NCBI GenBank assembly: GCA_019218415.1
Contig: JAHUUL010000001.1
Span: forward strand, 372,001-436,000
Source: Dermabacteraceae bacterium TAE3-ERU27
Lineage (GTDB): Bacteria > Actinomycetota > Actinomycetes > Actinomycetales > Dermabacteraceae
DNA length: 64,000 bases
Reading direction: 5' to 3'
The notes under the pieces were generated by a model. The model made no database searches and had not been told where the DNA came from. It saw nothing but the letters and a program-made list of their open reading frames with translations. This document shows, piece after piece, positions 9,726 to 19,091 of the stretch. Numbering within the stretch: the first letter of the stretch is position 1; every line of letters begins with the position of its first letter. Position numbers and translations under genes: made by a program.

Positions 9726-11002
9726 TTCAGCCAGGGGATGTGTCGTTTGCTGCGGTTGCTGATGACCCACTCGAAGTGCCAGAACTCTCCGTTGTGGGGG
9801 AGTGCTCCGTATTTGACGCCGGTGGTGTAGAGAGCTTGCCAGAGCTTCCCGGATCCCATGCAGGAGCCGTCTGGTTTGTGGCCGGTGCAGTTGTTGCGAT
9901 TGTAGGTGCCGGGGAGTCCAGCGACATCTACGGCCATGCCCGATTGGTGATTTGACCAGCCAGGACGGGCCGCATTGGTGTTCGCACCACCGCGCCAGAT
10001 ATTTGCCTGGGTCCTCCAACTCCTAAAGCTGGAGATGAAGGTCGGGTTGTAGCCTTGCGCGCGGACGTCTTTAAGCCAGTCCATGAATAGTGGTGCTACG
10101 CGGGCATTTACGATGACTTCGCCTCTGGCTAGGCCCCCCAGGGAGCCTTTGGCGCAGTCAGTGCCAGTGCAGATCGTGTTAGCGATCGAGCAGATTCGGA
10201 TGTCTATCTTCTTGCCCTCCACGGCTGCTTTTTGCACGCCGAGGTCGGTGCTGCCCTCGGGGCAGCCGAGTGCGGCGGAGGGCATCGCTAGTTCAGCTTG
10301 GGTGGGGGTCACGCCGGCGGGGGCCGGGGCACCAGCGGTTACGGAGTCGCAGCCAACATCACCGTTTTGCAGATTCGGAGTGGTATCGCGCAGTTCCTCA
10401 ATTAGCTTCATGGCTACACCCTGGTGTTTGGCGTAGTGGTGGGGGAAGGTAGAACCCTGCACCTCGTTAGCGGCCAGCGTAGATACCATAGTTTCCCAGC
10501 CGGGGATGTCTAGCAGTCCTGGAATGTGGTAGCCCTTGGGGCCCGCCCCTCCGGCAACTGTTTCCTCAACAGTCTTACCCTGGAAGAAAAGCTCGGCGCT
10601 TCTTACCGGGTCATTTACCTCTTCCAGTGTGCCGTACCAGCCAGGGAGAATGCGCTGCTGGAAGATGCCAGCGTCGTGGTCTGAGTTGGGTTTGCGGGTC
10701 TTTTCGTCTCGTCCGAGGTCGCTTTCCTGGATCGCGGTCATGAGCGCAATCATGATGCCGCGCTCGCTCACGTTGAGGCGTTTGCCCACCTGGATGATCG
10801 CGGCAGCGTGGGAGAGTTCTGGGCCGCTATATCCAGCAACCGTTTCACCTTCGGGGACGTTGGCAGCTTCGCCTACACCGCAGTAGGGAGTGGCGGCATC
10901 TCCGCTGCCGCCTCCCGGAGCTAGAACGGCTGGGATAAGGATGAGTGGGATCAGGATTAAGATCACCACCGCGATAACGATCAGAGAACATCCGCGTTTC
11001 AT
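9722..11002 (-). CDS. Secreted bifunctional murein hydrolase: lysozyme-like domain plus M15 peptidase
   Basis: A 426-aa protein with an N-terminal membrane anchor (residues 5-28). Residues about 65-190 look like a goose-lysozyme/transglycosylase-type domain as found in conjugation hydrolases (ALMTAIQESDLGR with the likely catalytic glutamate, then DHDAGIFQQR). The C-terminal 130 residues are a VanY/M15B-type DD-carboxypeptidase domain. It carries FRSWRTQANIW, the zinc-ligand block SNHQSGMAVDVAG and the terminal EFWHFEW. Such enzymes open peptidoglycan locally so that the type IV secretion channel can be assembled. It is the first gene of a two-gene minus-strand operon. Assignment of the M15 domain is firm; the first domain is less so. 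Confidence 0.87.
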   Translation of the reverse strand: MKRGCSLIVIAVVILILIPLILIPAVLAPGGGSGDAATPYCGVGEAANVPEGETVAGYSGPELSHAAAIIQVGKRLNVSERGIMIALMTAIQESDLGRDEKTRKPNSDHDAGIFQQRILPGWYGTLEEVNDPVRSAELFFQGKTVEETVAGGAGPKGYHIPGLLDIPGWETMVSTLAANEVQGSTFPHHYAKHQGVAMKLIEELRDTTPNLQNGDVGCDSVTAGAPAPAGVTPTQAELAMPSAALGCPEGSTDLGVQKAAVEGKKIDIRICSIANTICTGTDCAKGSLGGLARGEVIVNARVAPLFMDWLKDVRAQGYNPTFISSFRSWRTQANIWRGGANTNAARPGWSNHQSGMAVDVAGLPGTYNRNNCTGHKPDGSCMGSGKLWQALYTTGVKYGALPHNGEFWHFEWVISNRSKRHIPWLK

Positions 11003-11077
11003 GTGAGCCCTTCTTATCTTGCGGCCCTTACGCTGTCAGCCGCGGGTGGGATGCTGTAGGTCGAGCAAGCTCAATAC

Positions 11078-11320
11078 CTACTCGTCATCGCCTTCTTCGT
11101 TTGGGTTGAACTGCGCGAAAGCTAGTTCTCTGGGAATGAACAGGGAATTTTTGGCTCCTCCTGGAGTCTTGCGGAGGTGCTTTAAACGCCCTTCACGATG
11201 CCAGGCTGCCAACCCCTGGTTGGTCCAGCCGGTGAAGTCCGCAAGGTCATCAAGCGTCATCAGGCGTGGCCAGGAGCGCGACATCGCACGATCGTATATT
11301 GATTTTTTCATTTTAATCAT
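11078..11320 (-). CDS. Small helix-turn-helix DNA-binding protein (MerR/excisionase-like)
   Basis: An 80-aa protein with a winged-helix pattern of the MerR/Xis type: LMTLDDLADFTGWTNQGLAAW gives the helix-turn-helix, followed by HREGRLKHLRKTPGGAKNSLFIPRELA as wing and helix. It lies in the divergent region between the hydrolase genes and the secretion operon. That place suits either a regulator of both transcripts or a recombination directionality factor; no integrase is present to support the second. The start codon is uncertain: ATG at 11320 or 11311. The upstream region is AT-rich, unlike its neighbours. Confidence 0.65.
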   Translation of the reverse strand: MIKMKKSIYDRAMSRSWPRLMTLDDLADFTGWTNQGLAAWHREGRLKHLRKTPGGAKNSLFIPRELAFAQFNPNEEGDDE

Positions 11321-11380
11321 GTCTATATGCTACAGAGGTTTGCTCCGCTAGGATAGGGCTATCTAACAACGGGAGGTTTT

Positions 11381-12595
11381 ATGAGTGACTGGCTGGGCGA
11401 AAGCTATGACGGCGATCATGAGGGTAAAAGCGCGATCGTTAAACGTGCGGGTGGTGAGGTGAAAAAGCGTGAGCTGCCCCGCCGTCGCAAGGGAAGTAAT
11501 GCTGCTGTCGAAGTTCCTGCCGCTGATGCAAACGAGAGTGACGCGGTGCAGTCGGAGCCTGTTAAGTCGATGCCGGCTAAGGCGCAGCGTTCTGGGGTCT
11601 CGGATCTGGTTGAAGTGATGGAGCGTAAGTCGGCTCCCAGCAGCGCGAGCTTGCTAGAGATGACCGAGATTTCGCCTCGCATACCAGCCAAAGAGGGCTG
11701 GCGTGGAGCAGTTAATCGCAACTCCTTTGGGAAGATCTCTCTGGCCGCTAGTGCAGAAGAGATTTCCAGGCTCAACGATGAGCGAGATGCCGGGGTGCAG
11801 CTTTCCCGGCCGGTTACGGTGATGGTTGCCAACACTAAGGGAGGCGTCGGAAAGACTCCAACCTCTGCGAACCTTGCGGCGATTCTTGGCAAGATGCGCG
11901 GTGGCGGCGTGGTCGCCTGGGATAACAACGAGAACCAGGGCACGCTGGGGCTGCGCACAGAACAGGGCCGCTTCAACACGACGACTCTCGATCTGCTAGA
12001 GAACCTGGCAGAGTTCGAGGAAGGTCGCGGGCGTCTAGGTGATCTGGGACGGTATGTGCGCCATCAACAAGCCGGCAGTTTTGACGTACTGGCTTCGGCT
12101 GAAGACTCGCGCAAAATGACCGCGATCGGCTCAGACGAGTTCCACCGGATCCATAACGTGCTAAGCACCTTCTACCAGGTGATCGTGGTGGATACAGGCA
12201 ATGCTCTGCTGGCACCGAACTGGGCGGCTGCAGCTGATGTGGCTGACGTGCTGGTAGTGCCGGTGCGCTGGTCGCAAGATCACGTCATCTCAGCCGCGCG
12301 CATGTTTGAGCAGCTGGCGGCATCAGGCCGGGAGGAACTGGTGTCGTCAGCAATCACGGTGATCTCTCATTCGCGCGATGAGTTCGTCGATGCTCAGAAC
12401 GCTCCGCGCTGGCGCGGGTGGTTTGAGGAATCCACGGCCGGCGTATTCGAGATCCCCTACGACGCGCATATCGCTGCTGGCAGTGCAATGCGTTTCGATT
12501 TGCTGCAGCCGGGTACTCAGCGTGCTTATCTGGCGGTGGCGGCGGAGGTTTCGCGTGCGCTTTTGCGTATCGACGCAACCTCTACCTCTTTGTAG
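11381..12595 (+). CDS. ParA/MinD-like ATPase of a conjugative element
   Basis: A 404-aa protein. The first 145 residues are charged and low in complexity. The rest is a deviant Walker A ATPase domain: NTKGGVGKTPTSANLA at residues 151-166, with proline where the second threonine of KGGVGKTT usually stands. GGGVVAWDNNENQGTLGLR follows, and VIVVDTGNALLAPNW carries the Walker B aspartate. The AWDNNE segment is typical of ParA-like proteins that head actinobacterial type IV secretion operons; they may position the machinery or aid maintenance of the element. A GGGAGG site precedes the ATG. It is the first gene of an operon running to 21480. Confidence 0.85.
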   Translation: MSDWLGESYDGDHEGKSAIVKRAGGEVKKRELPRRRKGSNAAVEVPAADANESDAVQSEPVKSMPAKAQRSGVSDLVEVMERKSAPSSASLLEMTEISPRIPAKEGWRGAVNRNSFGKISLAASAEEISRLNDERDAGVQLSRPVTVMVANTKGGVGKTPTSANLAAILGKMRGGGVVAWDNNENQGTLGLRTEQGRFNTTTLDLLENLAEFEEGRGRLGDLGRYVRHQQAGSFDVLASAEDSRKMTAIGSDEFHRIHNVLSTFYQVIVVDTGNALLAPNWAAAADVADVLVVPVRWSQDHVISAARMFEQLAASGREELVSSAITVISHSRDEFVDAQNAPRWRGWFEESTAGVFEIPYDAHIAAGSAMRFDLLQPGTQRAYLAVAAEVSRALLRIDATSTSL

Positions 12596-12632
12596 CCCTT
12601 CCCCCCTTAATTTACCTGAAAGGTACTTACTC

Positions 12633-12950
12633 ATGTTCCATATTTGGCTTCCGTCCGAGGTTAAGAATCCGCTTGATGGCATCAGTCCGAACATCGGGGT
12701 GTTCGGGAAGGGCTTTAGCGGTCTGGCAAACACGCTGCTATCTGGCGTATGGGGTATCGCGCTTGCGGTGGCTGCCTGCTACATCATCTTGAACGGCCTG
12801 AAGTGGGCAACTGCACGTAAGCAGGCACGTACGGATGATTTGACTGAGGCCGCTGGCTCTCTGAAGATTTCGCTGGCCGCGTTCGCTGTGATCGTCGCGG
12901 CACCGATCATCGTTCGGGCGATCATCGCTGTGGTTGAGGCGTCACAGTAA
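12633..12950 (+). CDS. Small two-helix membrane protein (pilin-like, VirB2/TrbC position)
   Basis: A 105-aa protein with two transmembrane helices (about residues 38-60 and 80-100) separated by a basic loop ARKQARTD. Size, topology and place between the ParA-like gene and the bitopic protein match the VirB2/TrbC-like small membrane subunits of Gram-positive type IV secretion systems. Sequence identity to a named family is not visible to me. AAGG lies upstream of the ATG at 12633. Reading further upstream in this frame would run into the ParA gene and is rejected. The stop TAA and the next ATG overlap by one base. Confidence 0.72.
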   Translation: MFHIWLPSEVKNPLDGISPNIGVFGKGFSGLANTLLSGVWGIALAVAACYIILNGLKWATARKQARTDDLTEAAGSLKISLAAFAVIVAAPIIVRAIIAVVEASQ

Positions 12951-13690
12951 TGAAGGCTGAAGGCGGGAAAAACCCGCAGCTTTTGGTGATCAGTGTGCTG
13001 CTAGCGGCCATTGTCGGGTTGTTAGCGGTGCTTGTGTTGATGTTGTCTGCGGGGTCTTCCCAGCAGGCACCTGAGTCCTCTGGTTCGGTTGCGCCGTCGA
13101 GTGCTGCCGGGGCAGAGGACCTTTCTGCATTGAAGGTGACTCCAGGGCAGGGCGGCAGCCGTGTCTCGGAGTTTGACGGGGTTACTCAGGTGGGGTATCA
13201 GCCGACTTGTAAGGGGGCGGTGGAAGCCGCCACGAACTACTTGTCGGACCTGGATCCAAGTCGGATGACTTCGGGGCGTGTTTCTTTGGAGCAGTTCCAG
13301 AAGCTGTACGAGGAGCGCACCCGAGGCAAAATTCTCGAATTTGCAGAAAAACTTCCTCGCTTTAAAGCAATGTTTCCTAACGGTACCGCTTTGGTGATAT
13401 ATCACCCGGAGTGGGGTGGGTTTAAGGTAAATAGTTGCATCCCCGGAAAGAGTGCGTCTATTGCCATATATTTTGCAAAGGGTGAAGATGCAAAAGGGAT
13501 ATTTTACTATTTCCCATTAATTCGACACTTGGTTTGGGAAAATGGCGACTGGAGGCTATCGGGAGTAGATTCCGTGTCCGGGTTTGAAATAACGAATGAG
13601 CCTAATGGTGTAAAGGAAAAAGACGAGAGGGTTTATCAGGAGGTGGTACAGAATGATGGTTGGACTCACTACCAAGATCCGGCAAAATAA
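12950..13690 (+). CDS. Bitopic TcpC/VirB8-like conjugation protein
   Basis: A 246-aa protein with a transmembrane helix at residues about 11-33, a Ser/Gly-rich linker to about 60, and a C-terminal extracytoplasmic domain of about 170 aa with alternating helices and strands. The pattern is consistent with the NTF2-like VirB8/TcpC fold, and its place in the operon agrees. The 3' part (from about 13320) is clearly richer in A+T than the 5' part. It overlaps the next gene by 38 bp, and that gene's strong AGGAGG site lies inside this reading frame. Confidence 0.65.
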   Translation: MKAEGGKNPQLLVISVLLAAIVGLLAVLVLMLSAGSSQQAPESSGSVAPSSAAGAEDLSALKVTPGQGGSRVSEFDGVTQVGYQPTCKGAVEAATNYLSDLDPSRMTSGRVSLEQFQKLYEERTRGKILEFAEKLPRFKAMFPNGTALVIYHPEWGGFKVNSCIPGKSASIAIYFAKGEDAKGIFYYFPLIRHLVWENGDWRLSGVDSVSGFEITNEPNGVKEKDERVYQEVVQNDGWTHYQDPAK

Positions 13691-15407
13691 CCTACTCGGC
13701 CTTGCGCTAACCAGCTTGGCTCTGGCGATATGCCTCTCCCTCATCCTTTCTACCGTAGCTATCGCGGCGCCCCCTAAAGAGGATGGCGAAAAGGTCAGCG
13801 GCAACCTCACTGCAGCTATAGCAAATACCGCTGAAAAGATCTGCAAAGGGGTGGCGGAGGAAACTGCGAAAAAGGGTGAGGAGATACCTGAAGACGACCA
13901 AAAAGCCTGTCGAGAAAATGTAGCGAAAGAAATTAAGGAGAAAAAGAGTTGGGGGCAGCAAACACCTGCAGCCGCCGCAGGACTGACTGCGCTTCTCTGC
14001 ACGCCTATCGCAACGCTTCCTATAGTTGGGTTTATTGCCCAGGCAGGCTGTCAAACCTACGTCGCCTCTAACACTCCAGAAATTCGCATCGCTTTAAAGG
14101 GCGTCGAACTCGCTGCAAGCATTGTCAAATCGTGGGCCCTATCGTTTATTCCCAACCCCTCGACAGAGTTAGAAAAGATAGTTAATGCTCTGCATAAATC
14201 TGCGGCCGACGCTTACACAGAGTTCCTAAAGCAGGTCATCCAGATTGGCGATCCCGATCTTGAAACCGAGTGGTGGCAAGATTCTTATGGAGCCGCCGCT
14301 GGTATTGGGTTCCTTTTGGCGACGGTCTTGCTGCTGTTTTTGTGCATGGCAGCATCCTCCAGAAAAATCAGTCCTGCACAGTTTGTGGATGGCCTCAAAA
14401 ACTACGGGATGACGCTGGTGATGATCACCTTCGCACCGCCAGTGGCTTGGGTTCTGCTGAACGTTTCTAACGGGATGAGTCAGGGGATCGTCGAGTGGGG
14501 CGGGGCTGATGCTCTGGATGTCTTGATTGGCATCGCGATCTTCAACAGTCCGGCTGGAATGCTGGTTGGTGGCTGGATCGTGGGCCTGTTCCTGATGCTG
14601 ATGCTGCTGATCGGGAGCCTCTTACTGCTATGCGCGTTCATAATTCAGGGGATGGCGGTGTATCTATCCACGATCGCGATGGCGATCGGGTTTGGCTTCC
14701 ACACACACCCGCGCTGGCGACATAAGTCCATCGCGTTCCCGCTGATCACCATCGGATTGATCTTCACCAAACCAGTCCTGCTGTTTGGGGTCATGTGCAT
14801 AACGAAGATGATCACCCACTACAACCCGTTCCACGATCTCTCGGATCCGATGAAGCTACTTACGAACACGTTGATGGTCGCGTTGGGAGTCCTTCTGCTG
14901 GGTCTGTCACCGATGATTTTGCTGAGCGTGTTCAAGGTATTGCCAACTGGTTCGGAAATACTGCCGACTGATACCAACCCGGCTTCGGCTACTGCGGGTG
15001 CTGCGGCTGGCCTAATGGGCGCGAGGATTGCTGCTGGCCGTCTCGGGGCAGGCTCTGGTCATAGCCCTAGCCACTCCTATTCCAGTCGCTCGACTGGTAG
15101 CGGCGGAGGCGGCGGTGGAAGCGCCGGCGGAGGCGGAGGCAGCGGCGGAGGTTTGAGTACCGGCTCGAAGGCGACCGTTCCTGCCCCTAGTCGCGGCGCT
15201 GGCAGTGCTGGCAGTGCCGGCGGCAAAGCTGCTGGCGGTGGCGGTGCTGGCGCTTTGTTCCTCGCTGCAGCGTTGGCTGCTGCTAAGGGAGCTGCCGATA
15301 CGGGGAAGAAGATGGCTGATTCTGTGGGCCATGCTGCTACCCCTGCTGAAGCTGCCCCGGAGGGCGGGGTCGATATCAACAACTATCGTCGGCTTAATGA
15401 GGGATAG
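13653..15407 (+). CDS. TrbL/VirB6-like polytopic channel protein
   Basis: A 584-aa protein. It has an N-terminal hydrophobic segment (residues about 13-32, possible signal), a charged region, then about eight hydrophobic helices between residues 110 and 435. The C-terminus is a long Gly/Ser/Ala-rich stretch (about 465-560). This is the layout of TrbL/VirB6 family inner-membrane channel subunits, which form the pore for DNA-protein transfer. AGGAGG lies 9 nt before the ATG at 13653, and a second ATG follows at once. Neighbours (pilin-like, TcpC-like, VirB4) support the role. Confidence 0.78.
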   Translation: MMVGLTTKIRQNNLLGLALTSLALAICLSLILSTVAIAAPPKEDGEKVSGNLTAAIANTAEKICKGVAEETAKKGEEIPEDDQKACRENVAKEIKEKKSWGQQTPAAAAGLTALLCTPIATLPIVGFIAQAGCQTYVASNTPEIRIALKGVELAASIVKSWALSFIPNPSTELEKIVNALHKSAADAYTEFLKQVIQIGDPDLETEWWQDSYGAAAGIGFLLATVLLLFLCMAASSRKISPAQFVDGLKNYGMTLVMITFAPPVAWVLLNVSNGMSQGIVEWGGADALDVLIGIAIFNSPAGMLVGGWIVGLFLMLMLLIGSLLLLCAFIIQGMAVYLSTIAMAIGFGFHTHPRWRHKSIAFPLITIGLIFTKPVLLFGVMCITKMITHYNPFHDLSDPMKLLTNTLMVALGVLLLGLSPMILLSVFKVLPTGSEILPTDTNPASATAGAAAGLMGARIAAGRLGAGSGHSPSHSYSSRSTGSGGGGGGSAGGGGGSGGGLSTGSKATVPAPSRGAGSAGSAGGKAAGGGGAGALFLAAALAAAKGAADTGKKMADSVGHAATPAEAAPEGGVDINNYRRLNEG

Positions 15408-15409
15408 GG

Positions 15410-16966
15410 ATGCAACAGCCACGGACTATCCAGCTTGGCGGTGAGCTGAGCGGCCGCTCAATCGTGGGCGGCACTCGCAACAAGGTCGAGTGGGTGGGGA
15501 TGCTTTCCTGCTTGGCGGTGCTATGCGTCGTTGAGCTGATTTTTAAGTCCTCGCTGATCGCGACGGCGATCGTGGTGTTGCTTGGCGGCCTGACAATTTT
15601 CGTCTGGACGCCGACTCCGCTGTCTCGGTATGTCTCTCCGGTAGCGATGGTGGGGGGCAAGCTGCGTTACCGCTGGCATCGCTACCGGGAACTGACATCG
15701 TTTGAGGGCGCGGTTTTGGATGAGGATGATCGGCCGTGTGTGCAGCTTCCTTGCGGGATTGGGCAGCTGCGTTACTTCGAAGTGGAGCTGCCTAGTCGCC
15801 TCGGGGTCGGGGAGAAGATATTGGTACAGGCCAGCCGTGACCACAAGGTGACGGTTATGAGCGCCGTGTTCGAGGTTCGTTCTGGCCGGCCGACGGCGTT
15901 GGGTGGCGATGAGGCTCTATCGAAGCACTGGAACTGGAGTAGGTTCCAGGAGAGTTTGGCACGACCGGGATCGCTGGTTCGCTATCTACAACAGGTCAGC
16001 CGGAATGTTCCTTACGATCCTGCTGATCACATCAACTTTTTATTGGAAACGCTGCCAGATTCGCCGCACGAGATGCTGGCCGCATCCTATGCGGAGTTGC
16101 TGGATCGGATCGAGACAGAGACTGAGCAAAACCGCACCTGGCTGGTGGTTGGGATGCCGCGCACGAAAATGTTTAAGGCTGCGGTGGATCGCGTAGTGGC
16201 CGCGGACGTTGAGGGGGATGCCGATGGGAAGTACCAGCGTGCGCTGGAGCGTGTAGTCTCGGATGAACTCTCTCGCGTGGTGCAGCGGGCTAATCAGGCC
16301 GGCATGAAGCTGCGGCCGCTAGATGAGCGTCGGTATGCGGCGGTGATACGTGCGCTTCAGGATCCTGATGAGTTGCTGGATGATCTCCAGGATGCTGACC
16401 AGGTACGGATGTGGTTGCCGTGGGATGGCAGTGAGTCCCCGGAGTATCTGCGCATCACTGGCAGCAAGCAGAATTGGTATGCACGCACTGCGGTAGTAAA
16501 GCGCGATGCGATCGCGGCGGGGGAACTTCCAATCAACTTCCTGATGCCACTGGTGATGGGGATTAACGCTTCGGTTATCCGCACCATCAGCACGCACATT
16601 ACGCTGGTGCCGGCTTCTATTGCTCGGGCTGAGGCGAGTCGGGACGTTACTACTGATAAGGCTACGGTCGCGGGCAACCAGCATGTGACGACGGATGGTT
16701 CAGACATAGTTCAGCTGTCGGCAGCACAACAACGGCGTGAGGATCTAACTCCAGGTTCCGGGCACCACGGAGCTGACTGGGCGATCGCTTTGACGATTCA
16801 GGCACCGTCGTTGGATGAGCTGGATAGCGCGGTAAATCTGGTTGAGGAGGCGGCGGCAGATGCCTCGATCTCGATTCTGGACTGGCAGGACTACTGCCAT
16901 CATTTGACGTTCCCGATGACGTTGCCGATATCGGCTGGGGTTGCACGTAGAAAGATGACGAAGTGA
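15410..16966 (+). CDS. SCO6880-like type IV secretion membrane protein
   Basis: A 518-aa protein. It has two N-terminal transmembrane helices (residues about 28-44 and 47-68), a PrgI/VirB3-like arrangement followed by WTPTPLSRYVSPVAM. A long cytoplasmic region comes next, rich in helices and similar in layout to the N-terminal part of VirB4 proteins but without Walker motifs. In actinobacterial elements such proteins (SCO6880 type) sit just before a shorter VirB4 ATPase, as here. I infer it supplies the VirB3 plus VirB4-N function. GAGGGATAGGG is the ribosome binding site. The stop codon overlaps the next ATG (TGATG). Confidence 0.78.
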   Translation: MQQPRTIQLGGELSGRSIVGGTRNKVEWVGMLSCLAVLCVVELIFKSSLIATAIVVLLGGLTIFVWTPTPLSRYVSPVAMVGGKLRYRWHRYRELTSFEGAVLDEDDRPCVQLPCGIGQLRYFEVELPSRLGVGEKILVQASRDHKVTVMSAVFEVRSGRPTALGGDEALSKHWNWSRFQESLARPGSLVRYLQQVSRNVPYDPADHINFLLETLPDSPHEMLAASYAELLDRIETETEQNRTWLVVGMPRTKMFKAAVDRVVAADVEGDADGKYQRALERVVSDELSRVVQRANQAGMKLRPLDERRYAAVIRALQDPDELLDDLQDADQVRMWLPWDGSESPEYLRITGSKQNWYARTAVVKRDAIAAGELPINFLMPLVMGINASVIRTISTHITLVPASIARAEASRDVTTDKATVAGNQHVTTDGSDIVQLSAAQQRREDLTPGSGHHGADWAIALTIQAPSLDELDSAVNLVEEAAADASISILDWQDYCHHLTFPMTLPISAGVARRKMTK

Positions 16967-18450
16967 TGCCCGGGCTTAGTTTTTCCTCGAAGAAGAAGGG
17001 CCGCCGGCAGGCAGTTACAGAAAAGCCTAAGCCAGTTGCTGCGCAGGCGGTGAAGGATCCTCTGGAGAGTTTCGCGCGCTCTGATTTTTTGGAGTCCGCT
17101 GGCTACTACGGGACACAGGCGACTATGTTGCGTTCGACCACGGCGCAGACGGGCGGTTTGCATCTGGCGATCGCGGAGGCACCGACCAGCGCACGCGGCA
17201 TTTTCTGTGGGCAGGATGCGACTACGGGCTGGCCGGTTTTCCACGACGAGGTTACTGGCTACCGGATCAAGACGATCTCCTCCCCAAACGTGGTGATTAT
17301 CGGTGATCTTGGTGTCGGCAAGAGCCACTTTATGAAGACGTGGGGCGTTATGCGCCATCTTGCGTTGGGGCGGCGCGTAGTCGTGATCGACAAGAAGATG
17401 CAGGCCACTGATCAAGAAGATCGTGATCACGAGGGAGAGTACGCGAAGCTGGCCCGGACGCTTGGAATCGAGCCGATCCGTTTCACTGGTCAGGTGGGCG
17501 GATTGAAGGTTAATCCGCTGGATCCGTCGATCACAAGCTCGGGGACATTGGCAGCAGGCCAGACGGAACTCTTGAAGGCGATTTTGGCGGAGATCATTCA
17601 GCGGCCGTTGAACGCTCGTGAGAGTAAAGCCTTACGGGTTGCTCACGCTGCGGCGCTGGAGCGTAGCGAGCGTGAGCAGCGCGAGCCGGTGATTAACGAC
17701 GTGGTGCATTTTCTGCTATCACCTGATCCCAAGGTCGTAGCGCAGCAACGAGGGAGTTTCACAACGTCGGACTATTTGGAGTGGGGCACTGATATCGGGT
17801 TCGCGCTGGAGGAGTGCATCGACGGCGATCTGAAAGGGTTGATCGACGGACCGACTAGCTCGGAGATCCGGTTGAACTCTGGTTTGACAGTGTTCGACAT
17901 TTCCGCGCTGCCTGATAACGGGCCGGCGGTGCCGGTAGTTATGGCGATCATCAATACGTGGGTACGTAACGTGATCGTGCAGCAGAAGAAGATCGTGCCT
18001 ACTCTCTTTTGCGTGGAGGAGGGCTGGCACCTGGTCACGGGCAACTTTGCTAAGATCTCCCAGCAGAACACGAAAAAGAGCCGTGGCCTGGCTTTTGGGA
18101 CGGCTACGGCATACCAACACATCTCGGATGTTCCCAGTGACTCTCCAGCGATCGCGACAATCAAGGAGGCCGGTACGGTACTGCTGTTTAAGCAGGCCAG
18201 GCGAGATGATGCTGAACAGTGCCAGCGTCTGTTTGGGCTGCATCCAGCCCTGGTGGAGACGATCATGAAGCTGCCGCAGGGCTGCGCGCTGCTTTTGATA
18301 GGGTCGCGGCCGCCCATCGTTTTGAAGGCCATAGGCTCAGAGCTTGAGCTGGAGCTGGCCAACACGGATTCTGCGTTGCATTCGCGCGCTCAGACTGGGT
18401 TGGATGGGCAGGTTCTTGGTGCTGTCGAAAAGGAAGGTGCCATCGCATGA
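16966..18450 (+). CDS. VirB4-like secretion ATPase
   Basis: A 494-aa ATPase. Walker A is GDLGVGKSHFMKTW starting near residue 113, and Walker B is VPTLFCVEEGWHLV near residue 344. A further KKSRGLAFGTATAYQHISD segment and a RRDDAEQCQRLFGL motif follow, both typical of the VirB4/TraC C-terminal domain. It powers pilus or channel assembly at the inner face of the membrane. It is shorter than full VirB4 because the N-terminal half appears to be carried by the upstream protein. A GTG at 16963 overlaps the previous stop as an alternative start. The stop overlaps the next ATG (ATGA). Confidence 0.9.
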   Translation: MPGLSFSSKKKGRRQAVTEKPKPVAAQAVKDPLESFARSDFLESAGYYGTQATMLRSTTAQTGGLHLAIAEAPTSARGIFCGQDATTGWPVFHDEVTGYRIKTISSPNVVIIGDLGVGKSHFMKTWGVMRHLALGRRVVVIDKKMQATDQEDRDHEGEYAKLARTLGIEPIRFTGQVGGLKVNPLDPSITSSGTLAAGQTELLKAILAEIIQRPLNARESKALRVAHAAALERSEREQREPVINDVVHFLLSPDPKVVAQQRGSFTTSDYLEWGTDIGFALEECIDGDLKGLIDGPTSSEIRLNSGLTVFDISALPDNGPAVPVVMAIINTWVRNVIVQQKKIVPTLFCVEEGWHLVTGNFAKISQQNTKKSRGLAFGTATAYQHISDVPSDSPAIATIKEAGTVLLFKQARRDDAEQCQRLFGLHPALVETIMKLPQGCALLLIGSRPPIVLKAIGSELELELANTDSALHSRAQTGLDGQVLGAVEKEGAIA

Positions 18451-19091
18451 GCGCTCGCATGATTTCAATGGGTGAGGTCAATCAGCTCCTATACCGGTAT
18501 TTGAAGGAGAAGCCGCTGGAGGGACTGGATGAGGCGCCGCTGTTGATCTCACGTCGCGGCAGGATCGTTGGAGTGTCACTGCGTATTGAGCTGTGGGAAC
18601 GGGTACGCGAAGCAGCCACCGCACCTCTCGACATGGCGCAGGTGGAGGAGTTTGCTGACCGGGTGGCTACGCTGCCAGCCGAGAGGACCACTTTGGCGGA
18701 ATTGTTCCCCGAGGGGGGACTTACTGAGCGGCTTGGCCGGCTGGAGGTTTCGGTTCTGCCGTATCTGCGCTCTGACCTGCGGGCTGCTTATAGGGCTGCG
18801 AAGGATCTGCGTAACCTGGCCGGGTTCTCTGCGCATCTTGCGCGAGGGTACTTGCGAGGCAGTGAGTTCGCAGCACCTTCGGGGGAGGTTTTCTTCAGGG
18901 AGGTTGTGCCGGCGTACTGGGATGAGCAAGTACCGTTTAGGCTCGTGTGGCACGTACCCGGCGCAGAACAGGAGCCGGTGATCGTGGCTGTATCAGCCTT
19001 GTCTGGAGAGATCGCGGCCTGCTGGGAATACCCGAGCTACATGGATGCGACCGAGGCTGGCACCGAGGCGGTTCTTGGGGAGCAGTCATGA
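18447..19091 (+). CDS. Conserved-position conjugation operon protein, Phd-like N-terminus
   Basis: A 214-aa soluble protein that I do not recognise. Residues 8-55 (GEVNQLLYRYLKE, then APLLISRRGRIVGVSLRIEL, then WERV) resemble the Phd/YefM antitoxin pattern. The end (FRLVWHVPG, then VIVAVSALSGE) resembles the last strands of RelE/ParE toxins. If both are real, this would be an antitoxin-toxin-like fusion inside a secretion operon, but the match is by eye and weak. It is coupled by ATGA overlaps to the VirB4 gene before it and the VirD4 gene after it, so a role in coupling or substrate handling is equally possible. Confidence 0.55.
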   Translation: MSARMISMGEVNQLLYRYLKEKPLEGLDEAPLLISRRGRIVGVSLRIELWERVREAATAPLDMAQVEEFADRVATLPAERTTLAELFPEGGLTERLGRLEVSVLPYLRSDLRAAYRAAKDLRNLAGFSAHLARGYLRGSEFAAPSGEVFFREVVPAYWDEQVPFRLVWHVPGAEQEPVIVAVSALSGEIAACWEYPSYMDATEAGTEAVLGEQS

